This document shows positions 1 to 6,703 of a stretch of 33,330 nt of DNA, piece by piece. Source of the DNA: Pseudonocardiaceae bacterium (GTDB lineage: Bacteria > Actinomycetota > Actinomycetes > Mycobacteriales > Pseudonocardiaceae); assembly GCA_009379845.1 (NCBI GenBank), contig WHSZ01000067.1:1-33330 (forward strand), written 5' to 3'. The translations under genes were made by a program, and so were the position numbers. How positions within the stretch are numbered: position 1 is the stretch's first letter; every line of letters begins with the position of its first letter. The notes under the pieces are model-generated. The model had not been told where the DNA came from. It searched no databases and saw only the letters and a list, made by a program, of their open reading frames with translations.

Positions 1-68
1 ACAGCGAATGGCGACTCATCTGCACGGCCCACAACCTCCTCAAACTGCGAGGCCCCCGACCAGCCTGA
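1..68 (+). pseudogene. 3' end of an IS transposase gene, cut by the window edge
   Basis: Reading from base 3, the frame encodes SEWRLICTAHNLLKLRGPRP plus Ala and then a TGA stop at 66-68. The string W-x-L-I-C-T-A-H-N-L-L-K-L is the typical C-terminus of DDE transposases of the IS1182/IS5 type, where it is the last conserved block before the stop. Only about 22 residues are visible, so whether the element is intact upstream cannot be told. No convincing terminal inverted repeat was found in the next 170 bases, because the partner end lies outside the window. It marks the left edge as mobile or accessory DNA. Confidence 0.6.
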
Positions 69-237
69 CCCGCAACCAACATCCGCCAGCCGCACCACCC
101 GCTCACCACCAATCCAACCGCCACATTCATGCGACAGCCTCAACAGGCAGGTGTTGCAGACTCTTTGCTAAGGGTGCCTATGTTCTTGACCTGCGAGAAT
201 GCGATTACGTCGGGTCCCACGAGGTACCGCAAGGGTC
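69..237. other. Non-coding stretch after the transposase tail
   Basis: About 170 bases lie between the transposase stop and the stop of the minus-strand gene that ends at 238. The right end of the insertion element should fall here, but I cannot define it without the other end. The open frames that cross it have no family resemblance. No terminator hairpin is obvious. Confidence 0.4.
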
Positions 238-924
238 CTATGACTTGCTGTCCGCTGCGATCTTGCGTGGCTCACTGCTCGTGACTTCGACCTGCAATTC
301 GTAGCTCGGACCATTGCCGAAGTTCCCGTACCAGCCCACTGTGCGCTTAACCCTGAACCGCTGCTCCCAGCGCTGAGAGTTTTCGTGGCGGTCGTCATGG
401 CTCCGGATGGTCACCGTGAACTCGTGGCTGTCACCCTCAGCGGTTAACGGATCGAGGTTCTGCAAGTGAACTGTCCAGCGATCCAGGGTGGTCGTGCTCG
501 TTGGATGGCGTCCGGCGAGGCGGCCGAGTTCCCGCGATTCCCCGCTGGCTATGAGTTGCTTGCCGTCGAGGCTACGAGCGTCAACGATTAGGTCGGTAGC
601 GTCGTATGTGCCAGTTTGGCTGATTTGTAGTGTCGCTTCCCCGTCTGCGTGACGCAGTGACAGACTCTCGCTCTGGCCGGCCGCGACATGGAAGACGGGA
701 CGCATGGTATGCGCCAGCGCGTCTTCGGCTTTACGTGCGGCTTGCTCGGCGCTTGTCCTTTGTGAGCGAGCATCGTTTGCTTGTTTCCGCACGTACCAGG
801 TGCTGATTCCACCGACTACGACCAAAAGCACGGTAAGACCGATCATAATTGCGATGTGCCATTTCTCCCATGTGCTCGGTTCTGGAGCCGTTCGAAGGAG
901 GATGAGGCCGACGACAGTCGCCAT
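238..924 (-). CDS. Membrane-anchored hypothetical protein
   Basis: 228 residues, family not recognised. The protein opens with a short N-terminal segment. A single membrane helix follows at about residues 22-44 (IAIMIGLTVLLVVVGGISTW). Next comes a charged, Ala/Arg/Glu-rich helix, probably coiled coil, at about 45-70. The C-terminal domain of about 150 residues has alternating hydrophobic and polar stretches, suggesting a beta-rich fold outside or inside the membrane. The ATG at 924 is chosen because it lies only 4 bases after the stop of the upstream XRE regulator gene, so the two are probably co-transcribed and translationally coupled. The longer frame that extends upstream would run through the regulator gene and is not credible. 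Function unknown. Confidence 0.65.
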   Translation of the reverse strand: MATVVGLILLRTAPEPSTWEKWHIAIMIGLTVLLVVVGGISTWYVRKQANDARSQRTSAEQAARKAEDALAHTMRPVFHVAAGQSESLSLRHADGEATLQISQTGTYDATDLIVDARSLDGKQLIASGESRELGRLAGRHPTSTTTLDRWTVHLQNLDPLTAEGDSHEFTVTIRSHDDRHENSQRWEQRFRVKRTVGWYGNFGNGPSYELQVEVTSSEPRKIAADSKS

Positions 925-928
925 GCGA

Positions 929-2131
929 CTACGCCTCGCGGACTCCGGCCCAGGCTGCCAGCCGCGCGATCGGGTCGGACTTGCGTTGTGCGCGTGCGAG
1001 GGTGCGGATGGTTTCGTGGACCATTGGGTGGTAGCGGGTTTGTTGGGGTGCGGTGGCTTTAGCGCGTTGCAGGGTGGCGATGGAGCGGTCTCGGTCGCCG
1101 TGCAGCAGGTACCCGCGTGCCAGGTCGATCCAGTGATGGCCGACGCGCTCGCGCGGTGCGGTGGGTCCGAAGGTGACGCCGTCTGCACGTTTGACGGCTT
1201 CGGTGCCGTCGCAGCGCTCGACCGCGAGTCCGACCGACCAGATGTTGACGGAATCGCGGTCGAACGCGAGTCGGTAGTGGTCGCTACCGGGACGTACCCA
1301 CCTGGCGGTGTCGTGCGCCTCGGACAGGTGCGCATCGGCAGTCGGTGCGTCACCGGCGCGCGCGGCGGCAAGTCCGGATTTCAGGTGCAGCACGCCGTGC
1401 ATGGCCAGACCGGGTTCGTCGTCGCCGTGCACGCGGTCGCTGATGCGGTGGCGCGCGTCGTCGAGAAACCGCAACGCACCTTTCCATTCGGCGGCGCTGA
1501 TGAGTTCCCCAGCGCGGTAGAAATCGGCAGCGGCAGCGGCGAGCTCGTCGCCGGAGCGTGCGGCAGCCCACTCAATCCGTTCGGTGGTCAGTGACGACAA
1601 ATCGGTGTAGCCGAGCTTCCAGGCGACTTGTCCAGCGGCTGCGTAGGCTTCTGCGAGCAGGCCATAGATGGCTTCGCGGTTGTGTCCGTCGTGCTGGTAC
1701 GTGGCCGCGCGCAGCTCGGCGAGCAGTCCGGGAAGCTCGGCGCCGAGCTGGTCGAGATTGACCGCATGGCGCAGTGTGGACGCGTCCGCCACGGCGGCGG
1801 CGAGCTGGTCCAGCGAGCGCGGCCGCACATCATCCGGCGGCAGTGTGTAGGCCGCGAGCTCCCGACGGAGCGGCGGAATCGTGGCGTGAATCCGCTGCTC
1901 GCTGCGGGTCGTGCGCTCGTATGGTTGCTCGAGTAGCTCGGCCACCCCGACCCCGAGCGCACGAGCAGTCGCCGAGACGAATGCGGGTGACGCGGGGACG
2001 GTTCCTTGCTCAACCTTGCGCAGCAGTGATGTCGAGACGTTGGAGCGCTGCGCGAGTTGCTGCTGCGTCAGGCCGGCGAGCTTGCGCTCCTCGGCAACGC
2101 GCGCGGCGATCCCGCCTTCGGATGCTGGCAT
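929..2131 (-). CDS. XRE-family transcriptional regulator with C-terminal helical repeats
   Basis: 400 residues. Residues 8-63 form a Cro/C1-type helix-turn-helix (GLTQQQLAQRSNVSTSLLRK, then VEQG). The remaining 330 residues are Ala-rich helical repeats of the tetratricopeptide type, the architecture of many actinomycete XRE regulators, where the repeat domain is thought to sense a peptide, metabolite or partner protein. I chose the ATG at 2131 because it places the HTH about 10 residues in. The frame stays open to 2200, but those extra residues look like promoter DNA. It is followed 4 bases later by a membrane protein gene, and is divergent from the small gene at 2246. Two TTGTCAC repeats upstream could be its own binding sites. 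The ligand and regulon are unknown. Confidence 0.85.
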   Translation of the reverse strand: MPASEGGIAARVAEERKLAGLTQQQLAQRSNVSTSLLRKVEQGTVPASPAFVSATARALGVGVAELLEQPYERTTRSEQRIHATIPPLRRELAAYTLPPDDVRPRSLDQLAAAVADASTLRHAVNLDQLGAELPGLLAELRAATYQHDGHNREAIYGLLAEAYAAAGQVAWKLGYTDLSSLTTERIEWAAARSGDELAAAAADFYRAGELISAAEWKGALRFLDDARHRISDRVHGDDEPGLAMHGVLHLKSGLAAARAGDAPTADAHLSEAHDTARWVRPGSDHYRLAFDRDSVNIWSVGLAVERCDGTEAVKRADGVTFGPTAPRERVGHHWIDLARGYLLHGDRDRSIATLQRAKATAPQQTRYHPMVHETIRTLARAQRKSDPIARLAAWAGVREA

Positions 2132-2193
2132 GCGGTCCACTCTTTCAACGGCGTCTAACGCGATGCTACGGGTACCGACGCGCAGCACACAGC

Positions 2194-2211
2194 TTGTCAC
2201 TTCGTTGTCAC
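2194..2211. promoter_or_regulatory. Direct repeat TTGTCAC-N4-TTGTCAC between divergent genes
   Basis: Two identical heptamers begin 11 bases apart, about one helical turn, in the gap between the XRE regulator gene (start 2131) and the plus-strand gene at 2246. Read on the minus strand they are GTGACAA twice. The layout suits an autoregulatory operator of the XRE protein, and TTGTCA also resembles a -35 hexamer for the rightward gene. No matching -10 at 16-18 bases was convincing. Assignment as an operator is inference. Confidence 0.35.
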
Positions 2212-2245
2212 CTCGCCACGCTGGCCGTTCCTACCGTCACTCGAC

Positions 2246-2518
2246 GTGAAGATGATCAGGCAGCGACACAAGCCTGCACCTGGTGCGCATTCGGCGGTGC
2301 CGGCACGACCGAGCGGGTCCGTAATGGCCGGTGCTCCGCCTCGGCCGGTGCGTGGCGACGGCGTGTTCGCGCATTGGGTACCGGACAGTCGCGGATACGC
2401 GGTCTGCGGAGTGGCCTGCCTGCCGGCCAGCACCGGCTACTTGCGCTCGCTGCAGGCGTGCCCCGCGTGTGACCAGCACGAACGCGGATTCTGGCACCGC
2501 ACGGAGGAGCGTGGATGA
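2246..2518 (+). CDS. Small cysteine-containing hypothetical protein
   Basis: 90 residues from a GTG start; an ATG two codons later (2252) is an alternative. Family not recognised. The first 35 residues are basic and Pro-rich. The C-terminal half carries four cysteines arranged as C-x3-C and C-x2-C with His and Glu nearby, which could bind zinc. The ATGA junction with the next gene (2515-2518) indicates co-translation. The gene is transcribed divergently from the XRE regulator, which is a common place for a regulator's target or partner. Confidence 0.55.
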   Translation: MKMIRQRHKPAPGAHSAVPARPSGSVMAGAPPRPVRGDGVFAHWVPDSRGYAVCGVACLPASTGYLRSLQACPACDQHERGFWHRTEERG

Positions 2519-2928
2519 GCGCCCCGAACGGGTTCGTGCCGAGTGATGCCGAGCATGTGCGCGGGATCGCGGCGATCGAGCGCACGCGAGAGCTGGGGTT
2601 TTCGTTCCTGCATCTGCGCGACGAACACGGGAACGTGATCGGCCTGCACGCCGAGCGGTGGCGCCACGGCGCGGTGGACCTCTACGCGCTGGCCGATCAG
2701 CGGGACGCGGTGGCCGCGCGGTATCGCGCCGAAGACTACGAGCGTGCGGGTGATCCGCTCTGGCAGGTCACCGGCACCGTGGCCAACGTGATCGCCGAAC
2801 TGCTCGCGCTGCCACCGTACGGCAGCCCGGAGCGCCGGTACGCGCCCAGCGCGCCGGGTCCCGTCTCTGGCTACCGGGACGGCGGTAGACGCCGCTCCGG
2901 CGTTCTCAGCGCGTCGGTCACACCTTGA
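2515..2928 (+). CDS. Hypothetical protein, second gene of a small pair
   Basis: 137 residues, ATG overlapping the previous stop as ATGA. Family not recognised. The first 105 residues look like a compact folded domain with regular codon bias (a mixed alpha/beta stretch from GFSFLHLRDEHGNVIGLHAE onward). The last 30 residues are Pro, Arg and Gly-rich and probably disordered. The end of the gene overlaps the end of the convergent gene at 2871-3161 by 58 bases, which is long for tail-to-tail genes. The disordered tail may therefore be a recent extension. No catalytic motif is visible. Confidence 0.55.
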   Translation: MSAPNGFVPSDAEHVRGIAAIERTRELGFSFLHLRDEHGNVIGLHAERWRHGAVDLYALADQRDAVAARYRAEDYERAGDPLWQVTGTVANVIAELLALPPYGSPERRYAPSAPGPVSGYRDGGRRRSGVLSASVTP

Positions 2929-3161
2929 CACTGATCGCAGGGACAGTTGGCGCGACCGGGGATCGGTCCGTACCACGAGTCGTCCGGGAGATCGGCCAGC
3001 GGGACGCCGAGCGTGTCGGCGCACGCATCACGCCAGCGGCCGTAGGCGTGCGCGTGCACGGCAATCGGGTCGCGCGGGTTCTCGTCTGGCAACAACCAGT
3101 GCGCCGGGTCGAACACGCGCAACCCGCTCGGGAGTTCGCCGTATGGCCGGCGGCGTCTCAT
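2871..3161 (-). CDS. Small hypothetical protein with a CPCDQC cluster
   Basis: 96 residues, family not recognised. It is rich in Trp, Pro and Asp. The middle section (ADLPDDSWYGPIPGR) leads into a C-P-C-D-Q-C cluster at about residues 73-78 that could ligate a metal. The start codon overlaps the stop of the upstream gene as ATGA (3158-3161), so the two are translationally coupled even though the upstream gene is frameshifted. Its 3' end overlaps the convergent gene ending at 2928. Confidence 0.5.
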   Translation of the reverse strand: MRRRRPYGELPSGLRVFDPAHWLLPDENPRDPIAVHAHAYGRWRDACADTLGVPLADLPDDSWYGPIPGRANCPCDQCQGVTDALRTPERRLPPSR

Positions 3162-3456
3162 GCCGTATGCAGTCGGTACAGCTGGCGCACGCCGCTACGC
3201 CGTTGCGGCCGACCCTCGCCGTGCTGCTCGCCGCTCGGTAGTCGGAGCGCGGCCAGGATGCGCGCGAGCGTGATCCGTTGCTGGTGTGCCTCGGCGGCGG
3301 CCGGGTGCGCGCGCTGTCCGTGCGGAGTGTCGACCAGGGGGAGCGGCCGAAGGCGCGGTTGAGCACCTGCTCCGCTGAGTGGAGTTCGTCCCGCAACTCG
3401 CGGTCGGTGAGCTGCCACAACTCACGACCGGCCAGAGCGTCTGCGGGTGCGTTCAT
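3158..3456 (-). pseudogene. Small hypothetical gene interrupted by a frameshift
   Basis: A coherent protein is spread over two frames. The N-terminus (MNAPADALAGRELWQLTDRE and on to about residue 37) reads from the ATG at 3456. The C-terminal half (LVDTPHGQRAHPAAAEAHQQ onward) reads in another frame to a TGA at 3158-3160. The span is 299 bases, one short of 100 codons. Adding one base to the G5 tract at 3337-3341 would join the two frames into a 99-residue protein ending exactly at the ATGA junction with the next gene. It is either a slippage mutation, a phase-variable tract or a sequencing error. The helical first half begins LWQLTDRELRDELHSAEQ; function unknown. Confidence 0.55.
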
Positions 3457-3517
3457 GTGTTTGATTCTATCCACCCGACCGACAATTTTCGAACACCTCA
3501 TCGAGCGCCCGACAACC

Positions 3518-3539
3518 GGGTGATGGAAAACCATCACCC
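3518..3539. terminator. Perfect 9-bp hairpin, possible terminator or operator
   Basis: Arms GGGTGATGG (3518-3526) and CCATCACCC (3531-3539) are perfect complements around an AAAA loop. On the minus strand the loop reads TTTT. The stop codon of a possible small minus-strand gene (3534-3536) lies inside one arm, which suits a terminator for that gene. The site also lies about 62 bases upstream of the start at 3456, so an operator role is equally possible. No U-tract follows on either side. Confidence 0.4.
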
Positions 3540-3731
3540 CACATTCCGGCCCAGCGGAAAACGAACCCGGGGTGTGGGGTACGAGGCAGTTGATGCGGCC
3601 AGATCCCCGAAACCACCCTGGGCCGCGGAGACGATCCACCGGTCGCCTCCGTGGCGACGGGTGGGAACGCGATGCTCGTAGACTCGTAGCAACAGGTGCC
3701 AGCAGCGGCGCCGGGTGGCGGTGATCGGCAT
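3534..3731 (-). CDS. Possible small hypothetical protein
   Basis: About 65 residues from an ATG at 3731; another in-frame ATG lies at 3743. Nothing is recognised, but the first two thirds have GC-rich third positions typical of real genes here. The frame also contains a plausible folded segment (RHGGDRWIVSAAQGGFGDLA). It points the same way as the small genes downstream, and a hairpin straddles its stop. The C-terminal 15 residues have weaker codon bias. It is a tentative call in an otherwise gene-free gap. Confidence 0.3.
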   Translation of the reverse strand: MPITATRRRCWHLLLRVYEHRVPTRRHGGDRWIVSAAQGGFGDLAASTASYPTPRVRFPLGRNVG

Positions 3732-3839
3732 GGACGGCAGCATGGCCCTGGACGCCCCGAAACTCGGGCGAAGGCGGGCGGCCGGTCATCGCGACTTTAG
3801 GCTGCGAGAATGAGTTCGGCACCCAGTGGGGATAAAACG

Positions 3840-5012
3840 ATGATCGAGACGCGTCATCAGTCCCGGGCACTTGCCTTGCTGCGCGACGAAGGAGCGATGT
3901 CGCGAGTGGAGCTGGGGGAGCGCCTCGAGCTCCCTCGCGCCAGGATTACCTCCGAAGTCGCGCGGTTGAGCGAACTCGGACTTGTCGAGGCCGCCGGACC
4001 GTCGCCGAGCCGGGGCGGCCGACGCTCCACTTTGGTGCGATTGTCGAATGATCTGCGACTGCTCGGTGTCGATGTCGGCGCGACGTCGGTCGGCGTCGCG
4101 GTCACCGATCCGTCCTGCGAGGTGCTCGCGCATACCGTGGAGGACTGCGATGTGCGGGATGGCCCCATCCCGGTGCTCGGCCGGATCACCGAGCTGGCCG
4201 AGAAGATCACCGGTGCGGCGCCGGGACGGCTGATCGCCGCCGGCATCGGACTGCCCGGCCCGGTGAGTTTCGCTGAAGGCATGCCGGTGGCGCCGCCCAT
4301 CATGCCCGGCTGGGACCGCTTCCCGGTACGGGATCATCTCGCGCGTATCTGGGGTTGCCCGGTCGCCGTCGACAACGACGTGAACGCGATGGCGCTCGGC
4401 GAGCGGCATGCCGGCGTCGCCCGTTCGCTTGATGAGCTGATCTTCGTGAAGGTCGGCACCGGGATCGGCTGCGGCATCGTGCTCGGCGGATCGGTTTACC
4501 GCGGTGTCGCGGGCACCGCGGGAGACATCGGGCATATTCGGCTGGACGAGTACGGGCCACCGTGCGCCTGCGGTGAGGTCGGCTGCCTCGAGGCGTACTT
4601 CGGTGGATCGGCACTGGCAAGAGACGCGCTGAACCTCGCGCGCAGCCGCCGTTCGGCGTTCCTCGCCGACGTGCTCGCCGAGCGCGGCACGGTGGACGCG
4701 CGCGACGTGGGTGTCGCCGCCGCGGCGGGGGACACCAGTGCCGTCACGTTGATCAGGGAAGGCGGGCGACGGCTCGGGCAAGTGGTCGCTTCCCTGGTCA
4801 GCTTCATCAATCCGGGAATAGTGGTGATCGGTGGCGGGGTCGCGCAGCTCGGCCACCAGCTGCTCGCCGAGGTGCGCAGTGTGGTGTACCGGCGCTCGTT
4901 GCCGCTGGCCACCGGAAACCTGCCGATCGTGCTGTCCGAGCTCGGCGACACCGCCGGCGTCATCGGTGCGGCGTGGTCCGCGGCCGACCGCGCCTTCACC
5001 GTGAACACCTGA
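3840..5012 (+). CDS. ROK-family transcriptional repressor
   Basis: 390 residues from the ATG at 3840, preceded by GTGGGGA at 3827-3833. An ATG at 3810 would add 10 residues but lacks a clear binding site. The N-terminal winged helix-turn-helix covers about residues 5-60. The sugar-kinase-like ROK domain follows with LGVDVGATSVGVAVTDPS, the DNDVNAMALGE block, the GTGIGCG phosphate loop, and the zinc site formed by His232 and Cys242, Cys244 and Cys249 (CACGEVGCLEAYFGG). ROK proteins of this type repress sugar uptake genes and are released by the sugar. The next gene, 158 bases away in the same direction, is a ribose-type ABC transporter with an AT-rich inverted repeat in its promoter, the likely target. 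Inducer unknown. Confidence 0.92.
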   Translation: MIETRHQSRALALLRDEGAMSRVELGERLELPRARITSEVARLSELGLVEAAGPSPSRGGRRSTLVRLSNDLRLLGVDVGATSVGVAVTDPSCEVLAHTVEDCDVRDGPIPVLGRITELAEKITGAAPGRLIAAGIGLPGPVSFAEGMPVAPPIMPGWDRFPVRDHLARIWGCPVAVDNDVNAMALGERHAGVARSLDELIFVKVGTGIGCGIVLGGSVYRGVAGTAGDIGHIRLDEYGPPCACGEVGCLEAYFGGSALARDALNLARSRRSAFLADVLAERGTVDARDVGVAAAAGDTSAVTLIREGGRRLGQVVASLVSFINPGIVVIGGGVAQLGHQLLAEVRSVVYRRSLPLATGNLPIVLSELGDTAGVIGAAWSAADRAFTVNT

Positions 5013-5016
5013 CCGT

Positions 5017-5063
5017 TCGAGCAACTTCGAAACTTTCGATTATTTGAGCAGAAGTTGGGCTCG
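5017..5063 (+). terminator. Possible stem-loop after the ROK gene
   Basis: CAACTTC (5022-5028) and GAAGTTG (5051-5057) are perfect complements separated by 22 bases. Outer bases GAG and CTC extend the pairing imperfectly. It begins just after the ROK stop and could end that transcript, separating the regulator from the transporter's own promoter. There is no clear U-tract and the loop is long, so confidence is low. Confidence 0.3.
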
Positions 5064-5112
5064 TGATCGAGTTATGCGACGCCCGTAACGTCCTATTTCC
5101 GCACAGTTTTCC

Positions 5113-5141
5113 TTGACAGGTGAGCTGTCTCACTCTACTTT
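5113..5141 (+). promoter_or_regulatory. Sigma70-type promoter for the sugar transporter operon
   Basis: A perfect -35 TTGACA (5113-5118), a 17-base spacer and a -10 TACTTT (5136-5141, fits TAnnnT) lie 30 bases before the ATG of the ATPase gene. The predicted transcript would start near 5148 and have a leader of about 23 bases. This is the clearest housekeeping-type promoter in the window. Confidence 0.7.
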
Positions 5142-5153
5142 TGTTCAAAACAA
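5139..5153. promoter_or_regulatory. AT-rich inverted repeat overlapping the promoter, candidate ROK operator
   Basis: The segment TTTTGTTCAAAACAA is strikingly AT-rich for this genome. It contains two overlapping inverted repeats: TTTTG-TT-CAAAA (5139-5150) and TTGTT-CAA-AACAA (5141-5153). It covers the downstream end of the -10 box and the predicted transcription start, where a bound repressor would block polymerase. Known ROK/XylR operators are similar T-rich/A-rich palindromes. The link to the ROK protein encoded next door is inference. Confidence 0.5.
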
Positions 5154-5170
5154 GAAGAAGTGATCTCAGA

Positions 5171-6703
5171 ATGAGCACAAGTCACGGCGTCGATGGTGAC
5201 CCGCCGCTGCTGTCGATGCGGGGCATCGTCAAGCTGTTTCCCGGCGTTCGCGCACTCGACGGCGTTGACCTCGAGGTTCGGGCCGGCGAGGTGCATTGCT
5301 TGCTCGGTCAGAACGGTGCCGGCAAGTCCACGCTGATCAAGACGTTGGCTGGCGCACACCAACCGGACGCCGGGCGGATCCTCTGGCGCGGCGAGCCGGC
5401 GACGCTGGCCTCCCCTATCGCCGCGCTGCGCCTCGGTATCGCGACGATGTATCAGGAGCTGGACCTCATCGGCTCACTGTCGGTCGCGGAGAATGTGTTC
5501 CTCGGCCACGAGCGATCCCGGTACGGGTTCACCCGACCGGCCGTCGCGCGTGCGCAGGCGCGGGGGCTGCTGGCCCGCCTCGGTCATCCGGAGATCCCGG
5601 CGGAGACCGAGGTGGGCCGGCTGTCCGCTGCCGGTCAACAACTGGTGTCCATGGCACGAGCGCTCGCGCACGACGCCCAGCTGATCGTGATGGATGAGCC
5701 GACCGCGGCGCTGGCCAGCGACGAAGTGGACAACCTGTTCCGGATCGTCGAGGAACTCACCGAGTCCGGGGTCGCGGTGGTCTACATTTCGCACCGGCTG
5801 GAGGAGATCCGCCGGGTGGGCCACCGGGTGACGGTGCTCAAGGACGGCCGGACCGTCGCGTCCAATTTGGATGCGCGAGGCACGTCGACGGCCGATCTCG
5901 TTGATCTGATGGCCGGACGCAGGGTGGAGATCGCGTTCGAGGCCGCCAGGTCGGCCACGGTGGAATTCGGACCAGAGGTGCTGAGGGTGGGCGGCCTCAG
6001 CCGGATCGGTGAGTTCGCCGACGTGAGTTTTTCCGTCCATGCGGGGGAGATCGTCGGCATCGCCGGACTCGTCGGGGCTGGTCGCAGCGAGATACTCGAA
6101 ACGATCTTCGGCGCCCGCAAGCCGCACGCCGGCACCGTGTCCGTGAACGGTAAGAAGCTGCGCGCCGGCAGTGTAGCTTCCGCGGTGCGGGCCGGCGTAG
6201 GGCTGGCCCCTGAGGAACGCAAGAGCCAGGCGCTGCTGCTCGATATGTCGGTCGCGCACAATGTGACACTTGCCAGCCTGCACGCGTACAGCAGTGCCGG
6301 ATTCACCCGGCGCGGCAAGGAACTACACGACTCCGTGTCCACATTGGAGCGTCTAGACTTGCGGCCGGCCGATCCGAGAAGGATCATTCGCACGCTGTCC
6401 GGGGGCAACCAGCAAAAAGCTGTGGTGGCCAAGTGGCTTGTGCACGGCTGCCGGGTGCTGCTGCTTGACGAGCCGACAAGGGGCGTCGATGTCGGTGCTC
6501 GAGCGGACCTCTACCAGCTGATCCACGAGCTGGCCGCGAACGGCGTGGCGATCGTGCTGGTATCCAGCGAAGTCCCCGAGGTACTCGGCCTTTCCGATCG
6601 CGTACTCGTGCTCAGGGACGGCGAGGTGCTGGCCGAGGGCCCGGCGGCCGAACTCAGTGAAGCCGATGTGCTCGACATGGTGATGGAAGGGAGCGCGGCG
6701 TGA
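5171..6703 (+). CDS. Ribose-type sugar ABC transporter, double ATP-binding protein
   Basis: 510 residues, the usual length for RbsA/XylG/MglA proteins, which carry two fused nucleotide-binding domains and power import of monosaccharides or cyclitols. Domain 1 has Walker A GQNGAGKST, a degenerate signature LSAAGQQ and Walker B LIVMDEPTAAL. Domain 2 has the degenerate P-loop GLVGAGRSE that is normal for this family, then signature LSGGNQQK and Walker B VLLLDEPTRG. The ATG at 5171 is preferred over the longer frame from 5120, because the promoter -10 box lies within that extension. The gene overlaps the permease start as GTGA. The substrate cannot be read from the ATPase. Confidence 0.95.
   Translation: MSTSHGVDGDPPLLSMRGIVKLFPGVRALDGVDLEVRAGEVHCLLGQNGAGKSTLIKTLAGAHQPDAGRILWRGEPATLASPIAALRLGIATMYQELDLIGSLSVAENVFLGHERSRYGFTRPAVARAQARGLLARLGHPEIPAETEVGRLSAAGQQLVSMARALAHDAQLIVMDEPTAALASDEVDNLFRIVEELTESGVAVVYISHRLEEIRRVGHRVTVLKDGRTVASNLDARGTSTADLVDLMAGRRVEIAFEAARSATVEFGPEVLRVGGLSRIGEFADVSFSVHAGEIVGIAGLVGAGRSEILETIFGARKPHAGTVSVNGKKLRAGSVASAVRAGVGLAPEERKSQALLLDMSVAHNVTLASLHAYSSAGFTRRGKELHDSVSTLERLDLRPADPRRIIRTLSGGNQQKAVVAKWLVHGCRVLLLDEPTRGVDVGARADLYQLIHELAANGVAIVLVSSEVPEVLGLSDRVLVLRDGEVLAEGPAAELSEADVLDMVMEGSAA

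Noticed and set aside
8..304. 98-codon plus-strand frame at the left edge
   Set aside because: It is out of frame with the transposase tail, runs into the convergent gene and shows no family features.
704..1594. Long plus-strand open frame opposite the XRE regulator
   Set aside because: It is antisense to a clear HTH regulator, has no family resemblance and reflects GC-rich third positions of the real gene.
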